Origin: an uncultured Actinomycetes bacterium
GTDB taxonomy: Bacteria; Actinomycetota; Actinomycetes; Nanopelagicales; Nanopelagicaceae
Assembly: GCA_903838295.1 (NCBI GenBank)
Contig: CAILXX010000001.1
Span: forward strand, 124,001 to 188,000
DNA: 64,000 nucleotides
Reading direction: 5' to 3'
The stretch's first letter is position 1; every line of letters starts with the position of its first letter. Positions 26,372 to 35,612 of this stretch are shown in pieces. Both the position numbers and the translations under genes were made by a program. The notes beneath the pieces were generated by a model that saw only the letters and a list, made by a program, of their open reading frames with translations, made no database searches and was not told where the DNA came from.

Positions 26372-27499
26372 TACTTCCCTGAATCTGGCGCCCCAGAAAT
26401 TCCAACTCCAGTTTTCTGTGGTCCACACGCGACCGGCGGCGCCCATTTCTTGCATACGAGATGGATGATCTAGTAAATGGTTGATTGCATCTGCGATTGC
26501 ACTGACATTCCTCCCATCGATCGTGACTCCGGTCTTACCTTCGAGCACCGCATCAGGAGCACCACCAGAGGCACCTGCGATTACCGGAATTCCACTTGCG
26601 CTGGCTTCTAGATAAACGATTCCGAGGCCTTCGACTTCAAGCCCCGCGAATCGAGAACGCGATGGCATCACAAACAAATCTGCCAACCGAAAATATGACG
26701 GTAGCTCGGCATAGTGGATTCGACCGACAAAACGCACATAATCAGTAACTTTGTATTGCCTGACAAGCTGATCCAATTTTTTACGGCGTGGACCAACTCC
26801 AACAAAAATAAGTACGACATCGGGGTGGATCGCAATTACCGCTGGTAACGCTCTAACGAGTTGATCTTGCCCTTTGCGATGCACCAGCCGTCCAACCGAG
26901 ACGATTACCTGCTTATTGTTAAGGTGTAATTCGCAAACCAAGCTCTCTGATTTCTCACCTGGTGAAAAATGTTCTACCGATATTCCAGGAGCGATCTGCA
27001 CCAGCTGACAGTTTTTTGATACCGAAGGAGTAATTGCTTTGCGGGTAAATTCTCCAAGGTATGTCAGGACATCCATTGATCGAGTACTCTGCTTGAGAAT
27101 CCAGGAAAATGGTCGGACCTTTGCCCACCAAACTTCGTGTCCATGGGTCAGGGAGACTATGCGCTTTGCGCCATTGCGCTTTAAATAACCAGACATCCAT
27201 CCAAGTGGCATTGCTGCGCCGAACCAAATGATTTCGGAGCCATTTTCTTTCATAACTCGAAGTACGGAGCGATTTACCCTGGGGGTTGGGAGTAAAACTT
27301 TGCCTCTGTCTCTAACTACGACAACTCCATAATCCTGATTCAATTTCTTATCGAAAGCTTCACTTCCCTCTTGAGCGGATGTGTAAATAACGCAATCGGA
27401 ACCATCGAGTTGACTCAAAAGTCCGAGGATAAAAGTTTCGATCCCGCCAGCCCGAGGACCTAAGTCATTGGTCACTAATAAAACGCGCCGCGCGGACAT
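26357..27499 (-). CDS. Glycosyltransferase family 4, PimB-like mannosyltransferase
   Basis: GT-B glycosyltransferase of 380 residues. The N-terminal domain starts RRVLLVTNDLGPRAGGIETF, a pattern shared with phosphatidylinositol-monomannoside mannosyltransferase PimB. The C-terminal donor domain has IVSVGRLVHRKGQDQLVRA and the EX7E-type region EGLGIVYLEASASGIPVIAG. Assignment to PimB rests on this pattern, on the neighbouring fadD and plsC genes (as in mycobacteria) and on Ino1 at 17.3 kb; another glycolipid mannosyltransferase remains possible. TAACCT is exactly 6 bases before the ATG. Confidence 0.82.
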   Translation of the reverse strand: MSARRVLLVTNDLGPRAGGIETFILGLLSQLDGSDCVIYTSAQEGSEAFDKKLNQDYGVVVVRDRGKVLLPTPRVNRSVLRVMKENGSEIIWFGAAMPLGWMSGYLKRNGAKRIVSLTHGHEVWWAKVRPFSWILKQSTRSMDVLTYLGEFTRKAITPSVSKNCQLVQIAPGISVEHFSPGEKSESLVCELHLNNKQVIVSVGRLVHRKGQDQLVRALPAVIAIHPDVVLIFVGVGPRRKKLDQLVRQYKVTDYVRFVGRIHYAELPSYFRLADLFVMPSRSRFAGLEVEGLGIVYLEASASGIPVIAGASGGAPDAVLEGKTGVTIDGRNVSAIADAINHLLDHPSRMQEMGAAGRVWTTENWSWNFWGARFREVLFGN

Positions 27500-27505
27500 G
27501 CCGCA

Positions 27506-27511
27506 AGGTTA
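27506..27511 (-). promoter_or_regulatory. -10 element TAACCT of the GT4 gene (leaderless)
   Basis: TAACCT on the minus strand, 6 bases before the ATG at 27499. Confidence 0.55.
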
Positions 27512-27517
27512 TAGAGG

Positions 27518-27688
27518 TTAAGCGTGAAAGCGAAGCGGAGGAACTATCCCAGATTCGGCGAGCGTGTTTATCGCTCGAATGGCCTTAGGTGTAATCACCT
27601 CTCGTGCGGTGGCTGAAATAATGACAGAAACCACGCAATCATCACATGCCAGATTGCGCATAGTGCAGGTATCACAATTAATTATCAT
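27518..27688 (-). CDS. Small conserved cysteine-rich protein (CDTC...CDDC)
   Basis: 56-residue protein beginning MIINCDTCTMRNLACDDC: four cysteines in two CxxC pairs within 18 residues, then a short helical region ending LRFHA. Similar small proteins occur at this place in many actinobacteria, but I know of no function; a zinc or iron-sulfur site is an inference. The open frame extends to 27718, but the ATG at 27688 is preferred because the cysteine block is then N-terminal and a -10 (TACCCT) sits 7 bases upstream. It ends 18 bases before the glycosyltransferase start. Confidence 0.65.
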   Translation of the reverse strand: MIINCDTCTMRNLACDDCVVSVIISATAREVITPKAIRAINTLAESGIVPPLRFHA

Positions 27689-27695
27689 GATTATG

Positions 27696-27701
27696 AGGGT
27701 A
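27696..27701 (-). promoter_or_regulatory. -10 element TACCCT of the small Cys-rich gene (near-leaderless)
   Basis: TACCCT on the minus strand, 7 bases before the ATG at 27688. Confidence 0.4.
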
Positions 27702-27719
27702 CGGGCGGCCACTGACATT

Positions 27720-27725
27720 TAAGGT
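27720..27725 (+). promoter_or_regulatory. -10 element TAAGGT of the RibD-like reductase gene (leaderless)
   Basis: TAAGGT followed by 6 bases and the ATG at 27732. Confidence 0.55.
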
Positions 27726-27731
27726 TGACCC

Positions 27732-28241
27732 ATGGGCATGGTGACTGCGAACATCGCGATCGGGGCAGATGGCTCAACCACGATTAAAGCCAGTTCCAGC
27801 GGGCTCTCATTTCTGGCCGACCGTACAAGATTTCATGCTCTGCGATCAGAATCCGATGTGATCATCATCGGTGGGAACACAGCGAGAAACGAACCCTATG
27901 GTTCGACCCCAATCCCCCTGATAGTTCTGAGTAAATCTCCGTTATCCCCACCAGTATCCGATAATCCATTAGCCGAGCATTGGCACATGAACATTCTTGA
28001 AGCGCTCACGAGGGCAAGAACTCAGTATTCAAGAATCCTCCTCGAAGGCGGTCCGGCTCTGCTTACCCCCGCATTGGCGGCTGGCCAGATCGATCGCCTT
28101 TACCTGACCATCTCGGATGCATCCGGTGGTGAGAACAGAGTGGATTACATTCCTTTGGTGGCTGGATATACAGAAATCGAAAGAACTGTTAACCCTGGTG
28201 GCACATTTCTCACCTATGACCTCGCGCCTTCCCATCAATAA
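27732..28241 (+). CDS. RibD C-terminal / dihydrofolate reductase-like protein
   Basis: Short member (169 residues) of the pyrimidine-reductase/DHFR fold group, which reduces substrates with NADPH. Seen: MVTANIAIGADGSTT at the N-terminus, DVIIIGGNTARNEPYG, and ILLEGGPALLTPAL, matching the RibD reductase pattern (S/T at start, GG pair near the end). No deaminase domain is present and no other riboflavin genes are nearby, so a riboflavin role is not implied. It is adjacent to DUF3000 and RNase D as in other actinobacteria. Confidence 0.8.
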   Translation: MGMVTANIAIGADGSTTIKASSSGLSFLADRTRFHALRSESDVIIIGGNTARNEPYGSTPIPLIVLSKSPLSPPVSDNPLAEHWHMNILEALTRARTQYSRILLEGGPALLTPALAAGQIDRLYLTISDASGGENRVDYIPLVAGYTEIERTVNPGGTFLTYDLAPSHQ

Positions 28242-28254
28242 GTAGGGCACAAAT

Positions 28255-28260
28255 TAGGCT
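28255..28260 (+). promoter_or_regulatory. -10 element TAGGCT of the DUF3000 gene (leaderless)
   Basis: TAGGCT followed by 6 bases and the ATG at 28267. Confidence 0.58.
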
Positions 28261-28266
28261 TCGTTT

Positions 28267-28848
28267 ATGGCCCGCGAAAAGACTTTTGACGAGATCGTCA
28301 CAGAACTTCGGGCGATAAAGACTCGGGCAGAAATTCTGATCGAAGAAGTCCCAGCTCCACAAAAATTGGCACCTTTTGCTTTCGCCATGACGGCAGATGT
28401 AGTCGCCGATCCAGGAGATCCAGAAAATAGTGAAGATATTGCAACCGCTAGATTCGTCCTGTTACATGACCCGCAGGGACAAGATGGCTGGAGTGGAAAA
28501 TTTAGGTGTGTCACTTTCGTTCGAGCCGCGGTTGACCACGAAATGGCATCGGACCCCATGGTGGCAAATGTTGGCTGGTCTTGGCTTTTGGAATCGCTAG
28601 CGAAATTTGGATGCAGTTATCAACAACCCAGCGGAACAGTTACCCGAGTTGCGAGTGCATCATTTGGGGCATTGGACAAACGCGAAGATGACTCAGAGCT
28701 AGAAGTCAGAGCTTCCTGGACACCGTTAGATGGCAACGACATAACTCACCATGTAATGGCTTGGCTCGAACTTATAGAGCAATGTTCCGGGTTAGAGCCA
28801 ATCCCTGATGGCGTTACACAGCTTTCGCGTTCAACGCTTGCGCAGTAA
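28267..28848 (+). CDS. DUF3000 domain-containing protein
   Basis: Actinobacterial conserved protein of 193 residues with unknown function, recognised by its content (PAPQKLAPFAFAMTADVV, DPMVANVGWSWLLESL) and its fixed position before RNase D. No membrane segments or signal peptide are visible. It has a TAGGCT -10 six bases before its ATG and is followed after 7 bases by the RNase D gene, so both are probably on one transcript. Confidence 0.87.
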   Translation: MAREKTFDEIVTELRAIKTRAEILIEEVPAPQKLAPFAFAMTADVVADPGDPENSEDIATARFVLLHDPQGQDGWSGKFRCVTFVRAAVDHEMASDPMVANVGWSWLLESLAKFGCSYQQPSGTVTRVASASFGALDKREDDSELEVRASWTPLDGNDITHHVMAWLELIEQCSGLEPIPDGVTQLSRSTLAQ

Positions 28849-28855
28849 TTGAATC

Positions 28856-30109
28856 ATGCCCGAACCCTTACTTACACCCCGTGCTGGCCTTCCAGAATTA
28901 ATTGTTACTAACTCTGCTTTCGAAGCGGCTCTTACTGAATTGCAAAACGGGACCGGGCCGATCGCAGTTGATGCCGAGAGAGCTTCGGGCTACAAATACA
29001 GTCAACGGGCGTATTTAATTCAAATCTTTAGACGTGGTGGCGGTTTACATTTGATCGATCCAATTGCGGTCGATTCGCCAGAACTCTGGCAACGGATGGA
29101 TTCGCTCTTTAAAGAGTGCGAATGGATTATTCATGCAAGCACACAAGATTTGCCCTGTCTACGTGAGCTTGGGATTTATCCTGAGCACCTCTTTGATACC
29201 GAGCTCGGTGGGCGAATTGCGGGATGTGAAAGAGTTGGCTTGGGACCGCTGAGCGAATCTTTACTGGAACTCCAGCTGGCAAAAGAACACAGTGCCGTCG
29301 ATTGGTCCATCCGCCCATTAAAGCAAGAATGGTTGACCTATGCTGCGCTAGATGTCGATGTACTCATCGATCTTAGAGATGCTGTCGAATCGCTTCTTCG
29401 AGAGAAGAAGAAACTTCATTGGGCGCAGGCAGATTTTGCACAGATATTAAAGAATCCACCTAATCCTCCTCGCATCGATCCTTGGCGGAAGACATCAGGT
29501 ATTCACAAGATAAAGGACCGTATGACTCTTGCAATCGTGCGATCGCTTTGGACGGCGCGCGATGAATTTGCTCGTAGTGTAGATATCGCTGCGGGGCGAA
29601 TCTTTAATGATGAAGCGCTCATGGAGATCGCCGTAAAACGCCCAACCAAGATCGAAGATTTTTTGAAGATAGTACACAGGCGTTCTCGGGCGACGAATCC
29701 GCCAACAACAGAATGGTTTGCTTTATTGCAAAGTACATTGGAATTGCCGCTGGAAGAACTTCCCGCCTTACGGGTTCCATCCGTCGGCCTGCCTCCCGTA
29801 AAACTTTGGAAAGAGAGAAATCCACTTGGCCATGCTCGTCTCTCACATGCTCGTGCAGCTGTTTTAACGTTAGCCCACGAACTAGAATTACCCGCGGAGA
29901 ATTTGGTTTCTCCCGAAGTAATACGCCAATTGGTTTGGCGAACCCCTCCAACCGAAGGATTATCGGAGTACATCAAGACCACTATGGCAGCCCATGGGGC
30001 ACGTCCTTGGCAGATCTCTGAGCTCCTTCCCCACCTTCTGCAGCCCCTCCTGGAGACTGAGCCGCTTGTGATTGTGGTCGAAGAAAGTCCAGACGCCACC
30101 GAAGAGTGA
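28856..30109 (+). CDS. Ribonuclease D-like 3'-5' exonuclease with HRDC domain
   Basis: DEDD-type exonuclease of 417 residues that trims RNA 3' ends. Exonuclease motifs in order: Exo I AVDAERASG (D and E), Exo II STQDLPCLRELG and Exo III with YAALDVDVL. The HRDC nucleic-acid-binding domain lies at about residues 215-295, and a C-terminal helical region of actinobacterial type follows. It starts 7 bases after the DUF3000 stop. The acidic end (EESPDATEE) has no known role. Confidence 0.9.
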   Translation: MPEPLLTPRAGLPELIVTNSAFEAALTELQNGTGPIAVDAERASGYKYSQRAYLIQIFRRGGGLHLIDPIAVDSPELWQRMDSLFKECEWIIHASTQDLPCLRELGIYPEHLFDTELGGRIAGCERVGLGPLSESLLELQLAKEHSAVDWSIRPLKQEWLTYAALDVDVLIDLRDAVESLLREKKKLHWAQADFAQILKNPPNPPRIDPWRKTSGIHKIKDRMTLAIVRSLWTARDEFARSVDIAAGRIFNDEALMEIAVKRPTKIEDFLKIVHRRSRATNPPTTEWFALLQSTLELPLEELPALRVPSVGLPPVKLWKERNPLGHARLSHARAAVLTLAHELELPAENLVSPEVIRQLVWRTPPTEGLSEYIKTTMAAHGARPWQISELLPHLLQPLLETEPLVIVVEESPDATEE

Positions 30110-30113
30110 GGGG

Positions 30114-30141
30114 AATTACGCAACATATAAGTTGCGTAATT
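30114..30141. promoter_or_regulatory. 28-bp perfect palindrome, probable operator of the FTR1 gene
   Basis: AATTACGCAAC (30114-30124) and GTTGCGTAATT (30131-30141) are exact reverse complements around ATATAA. The right arm contains the probable -35 (TTGCGT, 30132-30137) of the FTR1 promoter. No U-run follows, so it is not a terminator of the RNase D gene. It matches neither the Fur nor the DtxR/IdeR consensus that I know. Confidence 0.65.
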
Positions 30142-30160
30142 GGCTCCATAAACCTAGGCT
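30132..30160 (+). promoter_or_regulatory. Promoter of the FTR1 gene (leaderless)
   Basis: TTGCGT at 30132-30137, a 17-base spacer, TAGGCT at 30155-30160, then 6 bases to the ATG at 30167. The -35 lies inside the palindrome. Confidence 0.62.
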
Positions 30161-30166
30161 CGGTTC

Positions 30167-31006
30167 ATGCTCAGCACCTTCCTCATATCGCTCCGAGAGG
30201 GGCTTGAGGCAGCCTTAATTATTGGAATTCTGGTCGCCTACTTGGTCCGCTCTGCGCGAACCAATGCACTCAAATATCTATGGGCTGGCGTGGCTACGGC
30301 TGGAATCTTGGCGCTTCTCTTCGGCGGTCTGCTCACTTATACATCCCTGAACTTGTCGGTGCGCGGAGAGCAACTTTTTGCTGGGACTACCTCTTTGGCT
30401 GCTGTTGTGTTGGTTACCGCCATGGTGTTCTGGATGAAGCGAAGTGCCCGAAGCATTGCTGGTCAGCTTCATGGAAAAGTAGATACCGCTTTAACCATGG
30501 GAAATTTTGCCTTAGCTGCGGTGGCATTTTTATCCGTTGGTCGGGAAGGGCTAGAAACTTCGCTCTTCTTATACGCAGATTTCAAGACAGTTAATCACGA
30601 TACCGCTCCACTAGCTGGACTGTTGTTGGGATTGGCATCCGCGGTAATTCTTGGAGTACTCCTTTACAAACGGAGTATCAAGATTAATCTAAGTAAGTTT
30701 TTTAGAGTCACGGGGTTGGCTCTGCTTGTGGTCGCAGCCGGCGTCTTGATACATGGTATCGGCGAACTTCAGAATAGAGGAAGTATCCCCGGATCGCACT
30801 CTTTCGCCTGGAACTTTAGCGCTGGCTCGGGCATATTGATTACGGTGCTGGATGGCACATTTGGAATTGCAAACGCGATGACCGTGCTGCAATTATCTAT
30901 CTATATTTTATATCTAGCTCTTACTCTGACCTGGTTTTTGAAGGCTCTACCTCTTTCAGCTCCAACTCCTTTAGAGTCAAAGACCACGTCACAAGCGAAC
31001 GCGTAA
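30167..31006 (+). CDS. FTR1 family iron permease (EfeU-like)
   Basis: High-affinity iron permease of 279 residues with seven likely transmembrane segments. Both iron-transport signatures are seen: [11 protein letters not shown] near the start and [11 protein letters not shown] near residue 126. The companion genes efeO and efeB are not adjacent, so it either works alone or with a distant partner. A palindromic operator covers its promoter, which suggests control by a metal- or stress-responsive repressor. The last 86 bases overlap the converging dxs gene. Confidence 0.9.
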   Translation: MLSTFLISLREGLEAALIIGILVAYLVRSARTNALKYLWAGVATAGILALLFGGLLTYTSLNLSVRGEQLFAGTTSLAAVVLVTAMVFWMKRSARSIAGQLHGKVDTALTMGNFALAAVAFLSVGREGLETSLFLYADFKTVNHDTAPLAGLLLGLASAVILGVLLYKRSIKINLSKFFRVTGLALLVVAAGVLIHGIGELQNRGSIPGSHSFAWNFSAGSGILITVLDGTFGIANAMTVLQLSIYILYLALTLTWFLKALPLSAPTPLESKTTSQANA

Positions 31007-32849
31007 CGTTCTGAACTGTAATACCCAGATCAGCTAAAACTTGATCCCTCTTTGAATGTTCAATAAATTCAAGTGGCACGCCGATAGAATGAATTGGAAT
31101 ACTTAACTCTTCTTCGCGAAGTAACTCTGAAATCGTGCTGGCAATGCCACCATGCTTTATGCCATCTTCGATAACCACAATACTTTTATACCTGCGAGCC
31201 ATAGTTACTAGCGAACGTGGCAGAGGCTTTACCCAACGTGGATCGATAACAGTTACTCCAACGCCTTCGCGATAGGCCTGCGAAGCAGCTTCGACCGCTA
31301 TCCCAGCCATCGCGCCAACGCTGACCAAGAGAATGTCTGCGCTTTCCCCGCGATACAGAACGTCTATTCCATCGCGTCGCTCAAATGCCGGTATATCTTC
31401 GTTTACCTTTCCCTTAGGAAAGCGCAAAAGTGTTGGGGCATCATTTACAGCCACTGCTTCTCGTAGCGTCTCTTTAACTCGAGCCCCATCACGTGGTGCA
31501 GCAACTCGAAGCGTTGGAACTATGCCGGTGAGAGCCAAATCCCAGATTCCGTTGTGCGAAGGTCCGTCATCCCCGGTTACGCCAGCGCGGTCTAGCACAA
31601 AGGTCACGCCAGCTTTATGAAGCGCTACATCCAATAAAAGTTGATCGAAGGCACGATTGAGGAAGGTGGAATAAATCGCAACAACAGGATGCAACCCAGT
31701 GAAAGCCATTCCTGCTGCAGATGTAGTCGCATGCTGTTCGGCGATACCAACATCAAAAGTTCTATCAGGGTAGGCAGCGTGGAATTGATCTAGTCCAGTA
31801 GGCCCAAGCATGGCGGCCGTGAGGGCAACTACGTCGCTTCGCTCTCTGCCAATTTCGACTAATTCACGAGCAAAGATATCTGTCCACGTTGTGGAAGCCT
31901 TATTGATTGGCAGTCCAGTCTCTGGGTCAACTACGCCAACTGAATGAAACTTCTCAGCCGTATCATTTATCGCAGGAGAATACCCACGGCCTTTTTCGGT
32001 AATGACATGGACTAGAACCGGGACTCCAAAATTCTTTGCCTGTTTAAAAGCGCTCTCAAGGGCTTCGATATTGTGACCATCTACCGGTCCAAAATATTTT
32101 AAGCCAAGGTCCTGAAACATGCCTTGTGGAACAATGATGTCTTTAATACCCTTTTTGACTCCATGCAAGGTTTCATAGATAGGTTGACCTACAACTGGTG
32201 TGCGATCTAGGACAGATTTTCCCCAGTCTAAGAATTTTTCGTAGCCACTTGTTGTCCTCAAGGTTGATAAGTAAGTCGCAACCCCGCCAATCGTCGGTGA
32301 GTACGAACGTTCATTATCATTAACAATAATTACCAGGGGTAGTTCGGGACTTGCAGCAATATTATTCAAGGCTTCCCAAGACATTCCACCGGTGAGGGAG
32401 CCATCGCCTACAACACAAACAACCGTTCTATCTTTGATCCCCTGAACATAAAAACCACGCGCAACGCCATCTGCCCAAGAGAGAGCTCCTGAAGCATGAG
32501 AATTTTCAATAACGTCATGTTCGGATTCTCCTCGATTGGGATAACCTGCCAAACCTCCGCGCTGGCGTAACATGTCGAATCCCGCTTGCCGCCCTGTTAA
32601 AAGTTTGTGGACATATGTTTGATGCCCTGTATCAAATAAAAGGACGTCCTTAGGAGACTGGAAGGCGCGGTGCAATGCGATTGTTAGCTCAACGACGCCA
32701 AGATTTGGACCTAAGTGACCACCAGTTTTTGAAACTTTGTCGATTAAAAAAGTTCGAATTTCTGCTGCCAGTTGATTGAGCTCGGTCGGATTTAAATCTG
32801 CAAGGTCGGATGGCTCATGGATCTTGGGAAGAAAAACCGGTTCAGACAT
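30921..32849 (-). CDS. dxs: 1-deoxy-D-xylulose-5-phosphate synthase
   Basis: TPP enzyme that condenses pyruvate and glyceraldehyde 3-phosphate, the first step of the MEP isoprenoid pathway. 642 residues: [17 protein letters not shown], the TPP motif [33 protein letters not shown], and the transketolase C-terminal region with [16 protein letters not shown]. The C-terminus extends some 15 residues beyond the usual end and is encoded within FTR1 antisense sequence. TAGAAT lies exactly 6 bases before the ATG, so a leaderless mRNA is likely. Confidence 0.96.
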   Translation of the reverse strand: MSEPVFLPKIHEPSDLADLNPTELNQLAAEIRTFLIDKVSKTGGHLGPNLGVVELTIALHRAFQSPKDVLLFDTGHQTYVHKLLTGRQAGFDMLRQRGGLAGYPNRGESEHDVIENSHASGALSWADGVARGFYVQGIKDRTVVCVVGDGSLTGGMSWEALNNIAASPELPLVIIVNDNERSYSPTIGGVATYLSTLRTTSGYEKFLDWGKSVLDRTPVVGQPIYETLHGVKKGIKDIIVPQGMFQDLGLKYFGPVDGHNIEALESAFKQAKNFGVPVLVHVITEKGRGYSPAINDTAEKFHSVGVVDPETGLPINKASTTWTDIFARELVEIGRERSDVVALTAAMLGPTGLDQFHAAYPDRTFDVGIAEQHATTSAAGMAFTGLHPVVAIYSTFLNRAFDQLLLDVALHKAGVTFVLDRAGVTGDDGPSHNGIWDLALTGIVPTLRVAAPRDGARVKETLREAVAVNDAPTLLRFPKGKVNEDIPAFERRDGIDVLYRGESADILLVSVGAMAGIAVEAASQAYREGVGVTVIDPRWVKPLPRSLVTMARRYKSIVVIEDGIKHGGIASTISELLREEELSIPIHSIGVPLEFIEHSKRDQVLADLGITVQNVTRSLVTWSLTLKELELKEVEPSKTRSE

Positions 32850-32855
32850 ATCCCA

Positions 32856-32861
32856 ATTCTA
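32856..32861 (-). promoter_or_regulatory. -10 element TAGAAT of dxs (leaderless)
   Basis: TAGAAT on the minus strand, 6 bases before the ATG at 32849. Confidence 0.6.
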
Positions 32862-32902
32862 GAGCCCAAGGCAGGGTGAGGCGACGCAGAAAAGTTGCAT
32901 TT

Positions 32903-35563
32903 TTATGAGTTGAGCAGTGAGCGCAGCACATACTGCATGATACCGCCATGACGATAGTAATCAGCCTCGCCAGGCGTATCGATGCGTAGTTTGGCATCGA
33001 AGGTGACTTCCCCTGCTTTGACTTTGAGGAGCTTGGGAATTCCACCATCGTTTAACTCTTCTATACCCGTGATATCGAAGGTCTCTGAGCCACTAAGCCC
33101 AAGGCTCTTTGCGCTCTGACCTTCGAGATATTGAAGTGGCAATACACCCATTCCTATTAAATTTGAACGGTGAATCCTTTCAAATGATTCGGCAATCACT
33201 GCCCTGACTCCTAGAAGAGCCGTTCCCTTTGCGGCCCAATCTCGAGATGATCCAGATCCATATTCTTTTCCAGCCAAGATGACCAAGGGAATACCGGCGG
33301 CTTGATATAGAACCGATGCATCATAAATTGTCATCTGCTCGCCATTGTTCAAGAAATTGCGAGTAAAACCACCCTCTACTCCATCAAGCAATAAATTCTT
33401 CAAACGAATATTTGCAAAAGTGCCACGAATCATTACTTCGTGATTCCCGCGACGAGACCCATACGAGTTGAAATCCACACGTTCGATGCCGTTCGCCGCT
33501 AGATATTTACCTGCCGGAGAATCAACTTTTATATTGCCGGCTGGAGAAATATGGTCCGTGGTTACTGAATCCCCCAAGATTGCAAGGACTCGACCGCCAG
33601 AAATATTTGTTACCGGCTTTGGTTCCCGTGGCATTCCATCAAAATAGGGAGGCTTGCGCACATATGTTGAATCAGACTCCCATTCAAAAGTCTTTCCCGA
33701 AGGCGTCTCTAAAGATTTCCAGCGATGGTCGCCATCGAATACCGTTGCATAATCCTTCTTAAACATATCTGAAGAGATACTTGAGGAAACAACTTCGTCA
33801 ATCTCTTTTGCAGATGGCCAAATATCCCGCAGGTACACCGAATTGCCGGTGGCATCTAATCCAATAGGATCGTTGTCAAAATCATGGTCCATGGTTCCGG
33901 CCAGTGCATACGCAACCACCAAGGGCGGAGAGGCGAGGTAATTCATCTTGATGTCAGGACTAATTCGACCTTCAAAGTTGCGGTTTCCCGAGAGTACGGC
34001 GGTGACTGCAAGATCGTTCTCATTGATTGCCTGGCTAATCTCTACCGGCAGCGGTCCAGAATTGCCGATACAAGTAACACACCCATAACCTACGAGATTG
34101 AATCCAAGCTTCTCCATATATGGCGTTAGGCCAGCTTTGTCATAATAGTCAGTAACAACTTTAGATCCCGGTGCAAGTGTGGTTTTAACCCATGGTTTGC
34201 TTCGCAAGCCTTTTTCTACCGCCTTCTTGGCCAATAACGCGGCACCAATCATCACAGAGGGGTTGGAAGTATTAGTACATGATGTGATCGAAGCGATGGC
34301 GACATATCCATTACCGATTGATGTGGCCACGCCATTGACCGAGACATCAATTGATTCACGAGATGTTTTCTCGCCCATATACGTCGGAATAATTTCGTTA
34401 AAGGCCTGCTTTGAATTCGAGAGTGAAATACGATCTTGTGGACGCTTGGGCCCAGAGATTGATGGGACTACTTCTGCCAAATCCAACTCCACGTATTCAG
34501 AGAAGCGAGGTTCAATTGAAGGGTCATGCCATAATCCATTTCGCTTGGCATATTTTTCAACTAATTCGATCTGTTCAGATTCGCGTCCCGTGAGTTCTAG
34601 GTAGCGAAGTGTCTCTTCGTCGATAGGAAAAATCGCACAGGTCGAACCATACTCTGGTGACATGTTCCCGATCGCTGTCCGATTGGCCATCGGTAGCGCC
34701 GCAACACCAGGTCCATAAAATTCAACAAATTTGCCCACCACACCGTGCTTACGTAATCGTTCTGTAATTGTTAGCACTAGATCCGTCGCTGTGGTGCCAA
34801 CCGGAAGTTCACCTTTAAGTTTGAAACCCACTACACGTGGAATCAGCATGGAGACCGGTTGCCCCAAGAGCGCTGCTTCCGCTTCGATTCCGCCTACACC
34901 CCAGCCAAGGACACCAAGACCATTAACCATTGTTGTATGTGAATCGGTTCCGACGACCGTGTCTGGATAAGCACGTAGAACCCCAGCGACCGTGCGAGTC
35001 ATGACCACCCGAGCTAAGAATTCAATATTTACTTGGTGAACAATTCCAGTTCCAGGAGGCACAACCTTGAATTCATCAAACGCGCTCTGCCCCCAACGTA
35101 AGAAGCGATACCGCTCTTTGTTACGTTGATATTCAATATCTGTATTCTCTTCAAAAGATGTAACTGTCCCGAAGAGATCAGCAATTACCGAGTGATCGAT
35201 GACCAATTCTGCTGGAGCAAGTGGGTTTACTTTTGCTGGGTCTCCACCAAGATCCGCGATCGCCTCCCGCATCGTTGCTAAATCTACGACGCAAGGAACT
35301 CCTGTGAAGTCCTGCATAATTACGCGAGCTGGCGTGAATTGAATTTCGGTATCAGGCTCTACCGATGGATCCCACTGTGCCAGGGAAGTTATCTGTGACG
35401 CAGTGATGTTTGCCCCATCTTCTGTTCGCAGAAGGTTCTCAAGCAAAATCTTTAGACTAAAAGGAAGAGTCTTGGCTCCTTCTAGCCCCGTGATATCAAA
35501 GATTTCGTAGGTCTTGCCTGCGGCATCAATTGTGCTCTTTGCGTTAAAGGTGTTTTTGCTCAT
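32903..35563 (-). CDS. acnA: Aconitate hydratase A
   Basis: [4Fe-4S] enzyme that isomerises citrate and isocitrate in the TCA cycle; 886 residues. Cluster cysteines are seen in [13 protein letters not shown] and VTCIGNSGP, with substrate-binding segments [22 protein letters not shown] and the C-terminal [10 protein letters not shown]. The ATG at 35563 is used: a TAGGAT -10 at 35573-35578 would start the mRNA 3 bases before it and after the alternative TTG at 35572. The only other TCA-cycle gene in the window is the sucB fragment. Confidence 0.96.
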   Translation of the reverse strand: MSKNTFNAKSTIDAAGKTYEIFDITGLEGAKTLPFSLKILLENLLRTEDGANITASQITSLAQWDPSVEPDTEIQFTPARVIMQDFTGVPCVVDLATMREAIADLGGDPAKVNPLAPAELVIDHSVIADLFGTVTSFEENTDIEYQRNKERYRFLRWGQSAFDEFKVVPPGTGIVHQVNIEFLARVVMTRTVAGVLRAYPDTVVGTDSHTTMVNGLGVLGWGVGGIEAEAALLGQPVSMLIPRVVGFKLKGELPVGTTATDLVLTITERLRKHGVVGKFVEFYGPGVAALPMANRTAIGNMSPEYGSTCAIFPIDEETLRYLELTGRESEQIELVEKYAKRNGLWHDPSIEPRFSEYVELDLAEVVPSISGPKRPQDRISLSNSKQAFNEIIPTYMGEKTSRESIDVSVNGVATSIGNGYVAIASITSCTNTSNPSVMIGAALLAKKAVEKGLRSKPWVKTTLAPGSKVVTDYYDKAGLTPYMEKLGFNLVGYGCVTCIGNSGPLPVEISQAINENDLAVTAVLSGNRNFEGRISPDIKMNYLASPPLVVAYALAGTMDHDFDNDPIGLDATGNSVYLRDIWPSAKEIDEVVSSSISSDMFKKDYATVFDGDHRWKSLETPSGKTFEWESDSTYVRKPPYFDGMPREPKPVTNISGGRVLAILGDSVTTDHISPAGNIKVDSPAGKYLAANGIERVDFNSYGSRRGNHEVMIRGTFANIRLKNLLLDGVEGGFTRNFLNNGEQMTIYDASVLYQAAGIPLVILAGKEYGSGSSRDWAAKGTALLGVRAVIAESFERIHRSNLIGMGVLPLQYLEGQSAKSLGLSGSETFDITGIEELNDGGIPKLLKVKAGEVTFDAKLRIDTPGEADYYRHGGIMQYVLRSLLNS

Positions 35564-35572
35564 CGTAGCCAA

Positions 35573-35578
35573 ATCCTA
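35573..35578 (-). promoter_or_regulatory. -10 element TAGGAT of acnA
   Basis: TAGGAT on the minus strand, 9 bases before the ATG at 35563; the predicted leader is 3 bases. Confidence 0.4.
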
Positions 35579-35612
35579 TCTCAGGAAATAACGAGGATTT
35601 TGGCACTTGCAC

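Noticed and set aside
30114-30141. Palindrome upstream of FTR1 read as a terminator of the RNase D gene
   Set aside because: There is no T-run on either side and the -35 of the FTR1 gene lies within it; an operator is more likely.
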